Below are positions 7,709 to 13,458 of a stretch of 15,521 bases of DNA, in pieces. The notes beneath the pieces were generated by a model. The model was given only the letters and a program-made list of their open reading frames with translations, made no database searches and was not told where the DNA came from. This DNA comes from DATGFK01 sp040007395 (GTDB lineage: Bacteria; Chloroflexota; Anaerolineae; Aggregatilineales; UBA2796): NCBI GenBank assembly GCA_040007395.1, contig JBDTVG010000104.1, positions 1 through 15,521 on the forward strand, given 5' to 3'. Numbering within the stretch: position 1 is the stretch's first letter; every line of letters begins with the position of its first letter. The position numbers and the translations under genes were made by a program.

Positions 7709-9372
7709 TCACTACGAAGGCTGGCAACCGTCTGGGCGGATCGAGATCGATCCGGCAATCTTGGCAATCGTTGGTCTGGGCGGTTGTGGCGCTGCTGTGC
7801 GGCATCGCACTAGCGGTGCTACCACTTCAACTGGCGCTGGCTGGACTGCTGCTGGCGTTACTGTGTATCCTGAGCCTGATCGATACCCGTGTGGCGCTGA
7901 TTGTGACGTTGGTCATTGCGCCACTGAAAATCCTAACTGAAACCGAGTTGCCGTTCGCCCACCAGATTCCGCTGGACATAGGCCAGATCGCGCTGATATG
8001 CACGTTCGGGATCTGGTTGACGCGATCCATCGCGGACAATCGGCGGCTGAATCTGCGCTGGACACCGATGATCGTGCCACTGGTGGTGATCATCGTCACG
8101 GCAGCGCTGAGTTTGTGGAGCAGCTTTGCGCTGTGGAGTACCCTCAAGGAGCTTTTCCTGTGGGTAGAAATGTTAGCGATGGTGGTGCTGGTCGTCTCGC
8201 TGATGGGCGAGGGCAGCGCGGAATGGCTGGTCGTGGGGCTGGTGGCGGCGGGCTGTGTGCAAGCCATCATCGGGATCTATGAGTTTCGCGGCGGTTCCGG
8301 TGCAACCCATCTGTGGATTCTGGATTACCGCTATTTTCGGGCGTTTGGCAGCTTCGGGCAGCCGAATCCGTTCGGCGCGTTTATGGGGCTAATCTTGAGC
8401 GTTGCACTTGGTACAGCCTACGGTAGCGCGACAGAAGCATGGGACGCTTACCGAGTTTTCCGCAAGGAATTAATCTCACCGCCGGCCCCCGCTCCTTCAG
8501 GGATAAATATTTCCAAAAATGCTGGGTCGGGCAGGCCCGACCCCTACGCCGAACCGTCTGATGTAGGGGAGAGGCCTGCCTCGCCCGCTGCTATCAGTCA
8601 ATACCTGCTGATTACAGGTGGTCGCACGGCGCTCTATGGTGTGGCGGCGGCGATCCTCGGTGCAGGGTTGATCGTGTCGTGGAGTCGCGGCGCGTGGCTA
8701 GGCTTTGGCGCGGCGGCGGCGATGTTGGTCTTTTTCGCCCCCCGGCGGCGTTGGATTGGGGCGGCGTTGGTAGGGATAGTTGTGGTAGGATTAGGGATTG
8801 GCCTTGTAACGGGCTTGGCTCCAGCTTCGCTAGTGAATCGCCTGAGCGATTTTTCGCAGGAGCTAACCGCCGTTGATGATGTCCGCGGGCAGCAAATTTC
8901 CGACGCGAACTATGCCGTGCTGGAACGCTTGGCACACTGGCAAGCCGCTGTCGGCATGGCGACGGATCATCCTTGGCTCGGAGTCGGGTTTGGCGCTTAC
9001 GAAGCGGCCTATCCCCAGTATGCGCTGCTGAATTGGCCTCTGGCGCTGGGACATGCTCATAATTATTATTTGAATCTTTTGGCGGAAACCGGGCTAATCG
9101 GCTTGGTTGGGTATCTTGCCGCGTGGATCGCGATTGTTGGAATGACGCTGCGTGTGCTTCGCCGTGAGACAGGTTTTCGGCGGGGTGTGGCGCTCGGCAT
9201 TCTTGGCGCGTGGACTCATCTGGCAGTCCACAGCTTTTTCGACAAGCTGTACGTCAATAACCTGTTTTTGCATCTCGGCGTAATGCTTGGCCTCATCGGT
9301 GGGTTCTTTATCTGTGAGCAAGTCTATGCTAGACAACAACGAGAAAGATGGCATCACTATGGACAACACTAA
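7705..9372 (+). CDS. O-antigen ligase/polymerase-like membrane protein (Wzy_C/WaaL family) with embedded palindromic element
   Basis: 555 residues from the TTG that overlaps the previous stop as TTGA. It has about 12 membrane helices. SWSRGAWLGFGAA begins the conserved core, followed by a long external loop and then GHAHNYYLNLLAETGLIGL, with H450/H452. This is the loop and helix signature of O-antigen ligases, polymerases and related teichuronic/exopolysaccharide proteins. These join or polymerise lipid-carried glycan on the outer membrane face. The protein is longer than usual partly because residues 274-294 (GSGRPDPYAE...RPASP) are encoded by a 63-bp double-hairpin repeat. About 20 low-complexity residues before it (ELISPPAPAPSGINISKN) look like added sequence too. 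The insert lies in a loop between helices. Third-base composition is strongly GC-rich, like its neighbours. Ligase versus polymerase cannot be decided from sequence alone. Confidence 0.82.
   Translation: MITTKAGNRLGGSRSIRQSWQSLVWAVVALLCGIALAVLPLQLALAGLLLALLCILSLIDTRVALIVTLVIAPLKILTETELPFAHQIPLDIGQIALICTFGIWLTRSIADNRRLNLRWTPMIVPLVVIIVTAALSLWSSFALWSTLKELFLWVEMLAMVVLVVSLMGEGSAEWLVVGLVAAGCVQAIIGIYEFRGGSGATHLWILDYRYFRAFGSFGQPNPFGAFMGLILSVALGTAYGSATEAWDAYRVFRKELISPPAPAPSGINISKNAGSGRPDPYAEPSDVGERPASPAAISQYLLITGGRTALYGVAAAILGAGLIVSWSRGAWLGFGAAAAMLVFFAPRRRWIGAALVGIVVVGLGIGLVTGLAPASLVNRLSDFSQELTAVDDVRGQQISDANYAVLERLAHWQAAVGMATDHPWLGVGFGAYEAAYPQYALLNWPLALGHAHNYYLNLLAETGLIGLVGYLAAWIAIVGMTLRVLRRETGFRRGVALGILGAWTHLAVHSFFDKLYVNNLFLHLGVMLGLIGGFFICEQVYARQQRERWHHYGQH
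8476..8523 (+). repeat. Degraded repeat-like flank of copy B
   Basis: CTCACCGCCGGCCCCCGCTCC followed by an AT-rich run (GGATAAATATTTCC) precedes copy B and is translated as ISPPAPAPSGINISKN. The first part resembles the CTCACCCCCTAGCC string flanking copy A, but in a different position relative to the hairpins. Borders are approximate. Confidence 0.35.
8524..8586 (+). repeat. 63-bp double-hairpin element, copy B, inside the O-antigen ligase-like coding sequence
   Basis: Arm GGGTCGGGC (8524-8532), loop AG, arm GCCCGACCC (8535-8543); spacer starting CTACGCCGAACCG; arm GGGAGAGGC (8567-8575), loop CT, arm GCCTCGCCC (8578-8586). The second hairpin has one A/G mismatch (8570 opposite 8583). CCCCTAC (8541-8547) pairs with GTAGGGG (8563-8569). 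Differences from copy A: five at the start of the spacer, one later in the spacer and one in the second arm. It begins on the first base of codon 274 and spans 21 codons. Confidence 0.9.
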
Positions 9373-9934
9373 CGTACTTTCCACCATCATGGCCCGTCGG
9401 CCCCGCCTGAGACCCCTTATCTATCGGGTTAGCGTGCGGTTCGGCGGCGATAAACCTAAGGAACTTGAACGCTTCATCAAGTTTGCGATTGTCGGCGTGA
9501 TCGGCACCGTGGTCGATCTGGGGCTGTTCAATATCATGCTCAAGTTTGTATTTCACGTCACCCGTGAAAATACACAAGTGGTGCTGCTAGCCTCGACAAT
9601 CAGCTTTACGATTGCGGTCATCAGTAACTTTATCTTTAACCGCTACTGGACCTATCCCGATTCGCGATCTCACCCGCTGCTGGCACAGTTAGGCCAATTC
9701 TTCGCGGTGAATATCGTTGGCTTGCTCATCCGATCCCTGATTGTGGGCGTGTTGGTTACACCGATTATCGCGCTCATCGGGACTCTGCCGGACAGCCTGA
9801 TGCACAGTCTGGGCATTGCCGCCGACTTTGAGGCGCAGCTTGGCAGCGATGTCGCGATTCTGGCGGCAACCGCAGTCGTGCTGCTGTGGAACTTCTTCGC
9901 CAATCGCTACTGGACATATAACGACGTTAAGTAG
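9359..9934 (+). CDS. GtrA-family membrane protein (polyprenyl-phosphate sugar translocation)
   Basis: 191 residues with four membrane helices: FIKFAIVGVIGTVVDLGLFNIML, VVLLASTISFTIAVISNFIFN, FAVNIVGLLIRSLIVGVLV and ILAATAVVLLWNFFANR. The family marks are RFIKFAIVG at the start of helix 1 and the paired motifs NFIFNRYWTYPD and NFFANRYWTYND after helices 2 and 4. GtrA-like proteins are thought to help flip or pass undecaprenyl-phosphate-linked sugars across the membrane for glycan decoration. The start is uncertain: ATG 9359 overlaps the ligase-like gene by 14 bases, while ATG 9326 (11 residues longer) and TTG 9287 are also open. None has a strong Shine-Dalgarno. It is the last gene of the UXS-ligase-GtrA run. 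The loop between helices 3 and 4 (DSLMHSLGIAADFEAQLGSD) is somewhat long for the family. Confidence 0.85.
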   Translation: MDNTNVLSTIMARRPRLRPLIYRVSVRFGGDKPKELERFIKFAIVGVIGTVVDLGLFNIMLKFVFHVTRENTQVVLLASTISFTIAVISNFIFNRYWTYPDSRSHPLLAQLGQFFAVNIVGLLIRSLIVGVLVTPIIALIGTLPDSLMHSLGIAADFEAQLGSDVAILAATAVVLLWNFFANRYWTYNDVK

Positions 9935-10011
9935 CGATAACGGCTCAGGCTCGATAATTAACTCACCTTACGCATAAATGGTTTTTACGCCAGATTGCCC
10001 TCACTCCCAGC

Positions 10012-10078
10012 GCGGACAACGCCTGCGTTGTCCCTACAAAATACTGTTTGAATGTAGGACAGGGCCTGCCCTGTCCGC
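10012..10078. repeat. Double-hairpin element, copy C, intergenic, with changed but fully paired arms
   Basis: The 63-bp core is 10014-10076: arm GGACAACGC, loop CT, arm GCGTTGTCC (10025-10033); spacer CTACAAAATACTG...GTA; arm GGACAGGGC (10057-10065), loop CT, arm GCCCTGTCC (10068-10076). Outer GCGGACA (10012-10018) also pairs with TGTCCGC (10072-10078). The arms differ from copies A and B but pairing is perfect, and the CTACAAAATAC start of the spacer is shared with copy A. It lies between the convergent ends of the GtrA and zinc-ribbon genes and could also act there as a bidirectional terminator or mRNA stabiliser. Confidence 0.88.
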
Positions 10079-10092
10079 TTGCGGGGAGGGAT

Positions 10093-10302
10093 TTAAGGCA
10101 GGATTAACGGTTTCTTGTGTTTGTCACACTGCGAATTGCGCTCAGATGGCGGATCGCGGCGGCTCTCATGCGTGCGATCATAGTCGATTAGCCCAGCATC
10201 GGCGCAGTCCTCGGTGTAACCGCACCGAGGACATTGCAGTTTGCAGCGCTGGTTGACCATTACTTGTCCACAGCGTAAACAGGTGTACGTTTGCTTATCC
10301 AT
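10093..10302 (-). CDS. Small zinc-ribbon protein
   Basis: 69 residues. Residues 8-35 hold two Cys pairs, C8-x-x-C11 (CLRCG) and C24-x-x-C27 (CPRCGY), typical of a zinc ribbon, plus C20 and C33. CPRCGYTEDCADAGLIDYD reads like a conserved module rather than chance. The tail from about residue 42 is charged and low in pattern. The ATG at 10302 is only 15 bases from the divergent GT4 start at 10318, and AGG lies about 10 bases upstream on the minus strand. The function is unknown; it may bind nucleic acid or protein. The alternative, a chance frame opposite nothing, is unlikely because of the ordered cysteines and the absence of any gene on the other strand. Confidence 0.65.
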   Translation of the reverse strand: MDKQTYTCLRCGQVMVNQRCKLQCPRCGYTEDCADAGLIDYDRTHESRRDPPSERNSQCDKHKKPLILP

Positions 10303-10317
10303 AGAACGCTTACCTAA

Positions 10318-11472
10318 ATGACCAAAACGATTGGTATTGATTATACCCCTGCCTACGAACAGGGTGGCGGGATCGGGCGCTACGTGCGCGAACTGGTCGC
10401 AGCACTAGCGGAACAAGATCGCAAGACAGACTATCGATTGTTCGTCGCCGGGGCGAATGCAAAGCCGCTGCCGCCGCTGCCGGGATCGAACTTTCATTGG
10501 GCGGCTTCGCGTATCCCGCCAATCTGGTTTGCGCGGCTGTGGCAGCGGGCGAGATTGCCGATTCCAGTAGAACAGTGGGTGGGGTCGGTTTCGTTGTATC
10601 ACGCGACAGATTTTGTGCTGCCGCCGACGCGATCCAAAACACGCACCGTGCTAACCGTCCACGATCTGTCGTTTGCCCGTGCGCCGGAAGCCGCTAGTCC
10701 AGCGCTGCGCCGCTATCTGGATCGGGTGGTGCCGCGATCTGTGCAGCGTGCCGATCACGTGTTGGCTGATTCGCAGGCTACCAAAGATGACCTGATCGCG
10801 TTGTATGGAGTCACGCCGGAGAAAGTCGAAGTGCTGCTGAGTGGGGTTAATCCACGCTTTCAGCCCGTGCGCGATCCGGCAACATTAGCAGCAGTCCGCG
10901 CTAAATACGCCATCGGCACGAGTCCATTTATTCTGGCTGTAGGGACTGTCCAGCCGCGCAAAAACTACGAACGCCTGATCCATGCGTTGGCGGCACTACC
11001 CGCTGAGCATCAAGCCGTTCATCTGGTGATCGCTGGGGGACGGGGTTGGCTGCAAGCGCCTATCTATGCTGCTGTCGAAAAGCTAGGACTCAGCGAACGA
11101 GTCCACTTTATCGGGTTTGCCGACGATGCCGATCTGCCAGCGCTATATAGTGCCGCCCACTGCACTGCGTTTCCGTCGCTCTATGAAGGCTTCGGGCTAC
11201 CTATTCTGGAGTCGATGGCGTGCGGAACGCCCGTCGTGACGGCGAATGTGTCATCGTTGGTCGAAGTGGCTGGCGAGGCCGCACTGTTGGTTGATCCACA
11301 TTCGACAGAGCAAATCACGGCGGCGCTTGCCAGACTGCTCACTGATGAGTCGCTGCGATCTACATTAGTTGCGCAGGGGTTTGAGCAAGCCAGCCGTTTT
11401 ACGTGGCAGCGTGCCGCCACACAGTTACGCCAAGTGTACACTCACCTTCTTGAGTCACGACCCATGCTATAA
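10318..11472 (+). CDS. GT4-family glycosyltransferase (GT-B fold)
   Basis: 384 residues. The N-terminal Rossmann half begins GIDYTPAYEQGGGIGRYVREL (G16-G20 loop binds the acceptor side), then TVLTVHDLSF in the middle. The C-terminal half has AVGTVQPRKNYERLIHAL, the nucleotide-sugar site, and the EX7E motif E290-GFGLPIL-E298, followed by SMACGTPVVTANVSSLVEVAGEAALLVDP. All key family residues are present, so it should be an active retaining transferase acting at the cytoplasmic membrane face in glycan assembly. It starts 15 bases from the divergent zinc-ribbon gene and has no visible Shine-Dalgarno, so translation may start from a near-leaderless mRNA. Sugar donor and acceptor are unknown; mannose or a similar hexose is common in the family but not shown here. 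Confidence 0.9.
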   Translation: MTKTIGIDYTPAYEQGGGIGRYVRELVAALAEQDRKTDYRLFVAGANAKPLPPLPGSNFHWAASRIPPIWFARLWQRARLPIPVEQWVGSVSLYHATDFVLPPTRSKTRTVLTVHDLSFARAPEAASPALRRYLDRVVPRSVQRADHVLADSQATKDDLIALYGVTPEKVEVLLSGVNPRFQPVRDPATLAAVRAKYAIGTSPFILAVGTVQPRKNYERLIHALAALPAEHQAVHLVIAGGRGWLQAPIYAAVEKLGLSERVHFIGFADDADLPALYSAAHCTAFPSLYEGFGLPILESMACGTPVVTANVSSLVEVAGEAALLVDPHSTEQITAALARLLTDESLRSTLVAQGFEQASRFTWQRAATQLRQVYTHLLESRPML

Positions 11473-11473
11473 T
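11465..11473 (+). promoter_or_regulatory. Candidate extended -10 promoter for the toxin-antitoxin operon
   Basis: TGCTATAAT is a perfect extended -10 (TGn-TATAAT). It lies in the last codons of the GT4 gene and contains that gene's TAA stop. Transcription would begin near 11480, about 75 bases before the antitoxin ATG. No strong -35 is seen, as is common for extended -10 promoters. Confidence 0.45.
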
Positions 11474-11481
11474 GATCCCAC

Positions 11482-11502
11482 AAAACTGTTGAGCAGTTTT
11501 TT
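11482..11502 (+). terminator. Weak hairpin with T-run after the GT4 gene
   Basis: AAAACTG (11482-11488), loop TTGAG, CAGTTTT (11494-11500), then further T. The stem has only two G-C pairs, so it is a weak intrinsic terminator for the GT4 gene. It is also close enough to the predicted toxin-antitoxin transcript start to act as a leader hairpin or operator. Confidence 0.35.
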
Positions 11503-11540
11503 ATCGATCTTGTTACAGAGTACACTTCGGATAGCCTTTT

Positions 11541-11546
11541 GGAGGG
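11541..11546 (+). promoter_or_regulatory. Ribosome binding site GGAGGG that selects ATG 11555
   Basis: A near-perfect Shine-Dalgarno eight bases before ATG 11555. The same frame is open upstream to 11369, but that part overlaps the GT4 coding region and is not expected to be translated. Confidence 0.8.
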
Positions 11547-11554
11547 TATTCCCG

Positions 11555-11872
11555 ATGGATACTATTACCATTGAAGTTGAGGTTGGACACGATCATCGCC
11601 TCGTTGATGCGCTGCCCCCGGAAGTTCCAGTAGGGCGGGTGAGACTCGTCATTGAGCCAATAGAAGCAGCACCGACTCTTTCAAAACAGCCTTTGAGTCG
11701 TGAGGAAGCTCGTCGTCTTTGGACGGCAGCGGGGAAAATGCTGACTCAGCGGCTTACCCCCGAAAGTGTAGTCGAGTCGAATGAGGCTGAGGATAGCCGT
11801 CTGGCAAACCTATTCGGGCAGGGAATCTCACTAGATCAATTGATTGACGAAGATCGCGGACCACGTGAATGA
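11555..11872 (+). CDS. VapB-like antitoxin
   Basis: 105 residues. The N-terminal part is beta-rich (TITIEVEVGHDHRL, GRVRLVIEPIE), as in the short antitoxin-like proteins found before PIN genes in cyanobacteria and Chloroflexota. The middle is helical (SREEARRLWTAAGKML). The C-terminus LANLFGQGISLDQLIDEDRGPRE resembles the tails of VapB proteins, where an EDRG-type end wraps the toxin's active site. Its last codon overlaps the PIN gene start as ATGA, the usual coupled arrangement with antitoxin first. The expected job is to bind and silence the toxin and perhaps repress the operon. No clear AbrB, ribbon-helix-helix or helix-turn-helix domain is visible, so DNA binding is unproven. The call rests on gene context as much as on sequence. 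Confidence 0.7.
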   Translation: MDTITIEVEVGHDHRLVDALPPEVPVGRVRLVIEPIEAAPTLSKQPLSREEARRLWTAAGKMLTQRLTPESVVESNEAEDSRLANLFGQGISLDQLIDEDRGPRE

Positions 11873-12321
11873 CTATCTATTTTTTCGATAGCAGTGCCAT
11901 TGGCAAGCGCTATATGACGGAAGATGGCTCAAGTTGGGTGAGATCGCTGGTCGCTCCGAATGCGGAGCATGTAATCATCCTTTCCCGACTAGCAATCGTG
12001 GAGATTAGCTCTGCATTGGCGCGAAAGCAGCGCTTCGGTCAGATTGCCCCAGCGGATGCCCTTCAACGTCGAACTGACTTCTTGCTGCACGTTGAAAAGT
12101 TGTATCTGACGGTTCCCCTTGATGAGGCCGTTTTACAGCGAGCCAACGATTTGATAGGCAAATATCCCCTACGCTCACTTGATGCTTTGCAACTGGCCTG
12201 TGCAGTGGAAGCAACAACGACTCTGGGGGAGCCGAATATTTTCGTCTGTTCGGACAATAATCTATTAGCCGCTGCCGCTGCCGAAGGCTTTGCCACTGAC
12301 AACCCACTCGATCACCCCTGA
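11869..12321 (+). CDS. PIN-domain toxin, VapC-like ribonuclease
   Basis: 150 residues, the usual size for this group. It contains the four acidic metal-binding residues of the PIN fold: D7 in YFFDSSAIGKRY, E45 in AIVEISSAL, D105 in RSLDALQLA and D129 in VCSDNNLL. These sites hold Mg2+ or Mn2+ for cleavage of RNA, in known VapCs often tRNA or rRNA loops. SLDALQLA-x-x and the FDSSAIGKRY start are typical of the subgroup paired with the short beta-rich antitoxins. The ATG overlaps the antitoxin stop by four bases. All catalytic residues are present, so the toxin should be active. The target RNA is unknown. Confidence 0.9.
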   Translation: MTIYFFDSSAIGKRYMTEDGSSWVRSLVAPNAEHVIILSRLAIVEISSALARKQRFGQIAPADALQRRTDFLLHVEKLYLTVPLDEAVLQRANDLIGKYPLRSLDALQLACAVEATTTLGEPNIFVCSDNNLLAAAAAEGFATDNPLDHP

Positions 12322-12363
12322 AAAATCAGCGTTCACCGGCTTAAAATATTGGCATTATCTGCG

Positions 12364-12412
12364 GTACGAAAGGAAAGTGATTACATAAATTCAACATTTT
12401 GATGTTTCGTAC
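12364..12412. repeat. Inverted repeat GTACGAAA / TTTCGTAC upstream of the beta-flower gene
   Basis: GTACGAAA (12364-12371) and its exact complement TTTCGTAC (12405-12412), 33 bases apart, lie in the AT-rich gap between the toxin gene and the next promoter. It could be a regulator binding site or the base of a loop at the 3' end of the toxin transcript. An 8-bp match can also occur by chance. Confidence 0.35.
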
Positions 12413-12441
12413 AAGTAGTCATAACATTATCTTTGATCCCC

Positions 12442-12447
12442 TATAAT
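12442..12447 (+). promoter_or_regulatory. Candidate -10 box for the 12482-15303 operon
   Basis: TATAAT 35 bases before the ATG at 12482. The region 16-18 bases upstream has no good -35 (TCATAA at 12419-12424). The surrounding AT-rich stretch and a strong ribosome site (GGAGGG, 12468-12473) fit a transcript start here. Confidence 0.38.
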
Positions 12448-12481
12448 AGTTATATAGTGAAACCTATGGAGGGCTGGAAAC

Positions 12482-12850
12482 ATGGCGGACAAACCCGAAT
12501 TTATCTACAACACAAGCGGCGACTGGATGGCAACGATTGTCGGCAGCTACATCTTCGACAGTCGCGGCGAGTACATTGGCTTTGTTGAGAACCGCGCCAC
12601 CTACACCCGCGACGGTGAGTGGATCGGGGATGTGAGCAAGGATGGGCGCATCCTGCGTAAACGTTCCGGGAAGTCCAAGCCGCTGCATGAGCATCCATTG
12701 GCGAAACCCGCCACCAAGCCCTCGAATTTGCCAGCGCGTGCGCCACTACCCCCGCAAACGGGCGACATTGGCTACGATCTTATTGATGTATTGGAAGAAG
12801 ATCCCGAAGTATTCAAGCGCCTGTCCGATCGGCGGGCGGATTTGGATTGA
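12482..12850 (+). CDS. Small beta-flower-like protein of unknown function
   Basis: 122 residues. The ATG has GGAGGG eight bases upstream. The first 58 residues are four short repeats of about 12-15 residues built on a turn with Gly and an aromatic residue: FIYNTSGDWMATIVG, YIFDSRGEYIGFVEN, ATYTRDGEWIGDVSK and DGRILRK. This fits the small four-strand 'beta-flower' fold annotated in many Chloroflexota proteins. A Pro/Lys-rich linker (about 60-95) follows, then an acidic helix DLIDVLEEDPEVFKRLSDRRADLD. There is no signal peptide or membrane helix, so it is probably cytoplasmic. It is the first gene of the four-gene cluster, and its stop overlaps the thioesterase TTG start as TTGA. No biochemical function can be assigned. 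The coding call is firm because of the start signals and the codon pattern. Confidence 0.78.
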   Translation: MADKPEFIYNTSGDWMATIVGSYIFDSRGEYIGFVENRATYTRDGEWIGDVSKDGRILRKRSGKSKPLHEHPLAKPATKPSNLPARAPLPPQTGDIGYDLIDVLEEDPEVFKRLSDRRADLD

Positions 12851-13458
12851 TATTGGATAAGTCAACAGATCAAAAGACAACCGAACAAAATCAAAGTTTG
12901 CCGGGTAAAACCGTTGCCGCCTCGCGAGTGCGGCTCAGTCAGTTTATGAATATCGATCTTGCCAATCCGCAGGGCAATGTTCACGGCGGCTCGATCATGA
13001 AACTGGTGGACGAAGCGGGCGCACTCGCCGCGATGCGCCATGCCCGTTCACTGGTGGTCACGGTCGCGATGGACTCGATGACCTTCATGGAACCGATCTA
13101 TGTCGGCAATCTTGTGACTCTTGACGCAGAGTTGACCTACGTTGGTAATACATCGATGGAAGCTCGTGTCGAAGTCGTTGCCGAAAACCCGCTGACGGGC
13201 AAACATTCGCGCACGAATACAGCCTATCTCGTCTATGTGGCGATTGATACGCAAGGCCATCCACAGCCCGTCCCGCCGCTGATCGCAGAGACGGACGAGG
13301 AACATGCCCAGATGGAAGCCGCCCGCGAACGGCAAGTCTATCGCAAACAGCAGCGCCAACGCGACAAAGCCTCGTGGCAGCAGCGCCAAACCACTCAGAT
13401 GGCCCAAGTAACCCAAGCGCCACCAGCGGCGGATCGAGCGGAGTCACACCATGCCTGA
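12847..13458 (+). CDS. Acyl-CoA thioesterase, hotdog fold (BACH/YciA-like)
   Basis: 203 residues from TTG 12847; a nearby TTG at 12853 is an alternative. Residues about 25-140 are one hotdog domain: QFMNIDLANPQGNVHGGSIMKLVDEAGALAA contains N44, H46-G47-G48 and D55, the active-site pattern of the BACH/YciA acyl-CoA hydrolase group. It is followed by SMTFMEPIYVGNLVTLDAEL and YVGNTSMEARVEVVAE. The reaction is hydrolysis of an acyl-CoA thioester to free acid and CoA. The last 60 residues are not part of the fold: they are charged and Gln-rich (ERQVYRKQQRQRDKASWQQRQ), longer than the usual YciA tail, possibly a coil or an oligomer extension. It is coupled to the gene before it (TTGA) and overlaps the AAA+ gene after it by eight bases. 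Acyl preference is unknown. Confidence 0.87.
   Translation: MILDKSTDQKTTEQNQSLPGKTVAASRVRLSQFMNIDLANPQGNVHGGSIMKLVDEAGALAAMRHARSLVVTVAMDSMTFMEPIYVGNLVTLDAELTYVGNTSMEARVEVVAENPLTGKHSRTNTAYLVYVAIDTQGHPQPVPPLIAETDEEHAQMEAARERQVYRKQQRQRDKASWQQRQTTQMAQVTQAPPAADRAESHHA

Noticed and set aside
9978..10256. Plus-strand frame across repeat copy C
   Set aside because: It is made of the repeat and the antisense of the zinc-ribbon gene, with no ribosome site or family pattern; it is used only to note that the repeat is open in that phase.
11369..11554. N-terminal extension of the antitoxin
   Set aside because: It overlaps the GT4 coding region and hairpin; GGAGGG before ATG 11555 marks the start.
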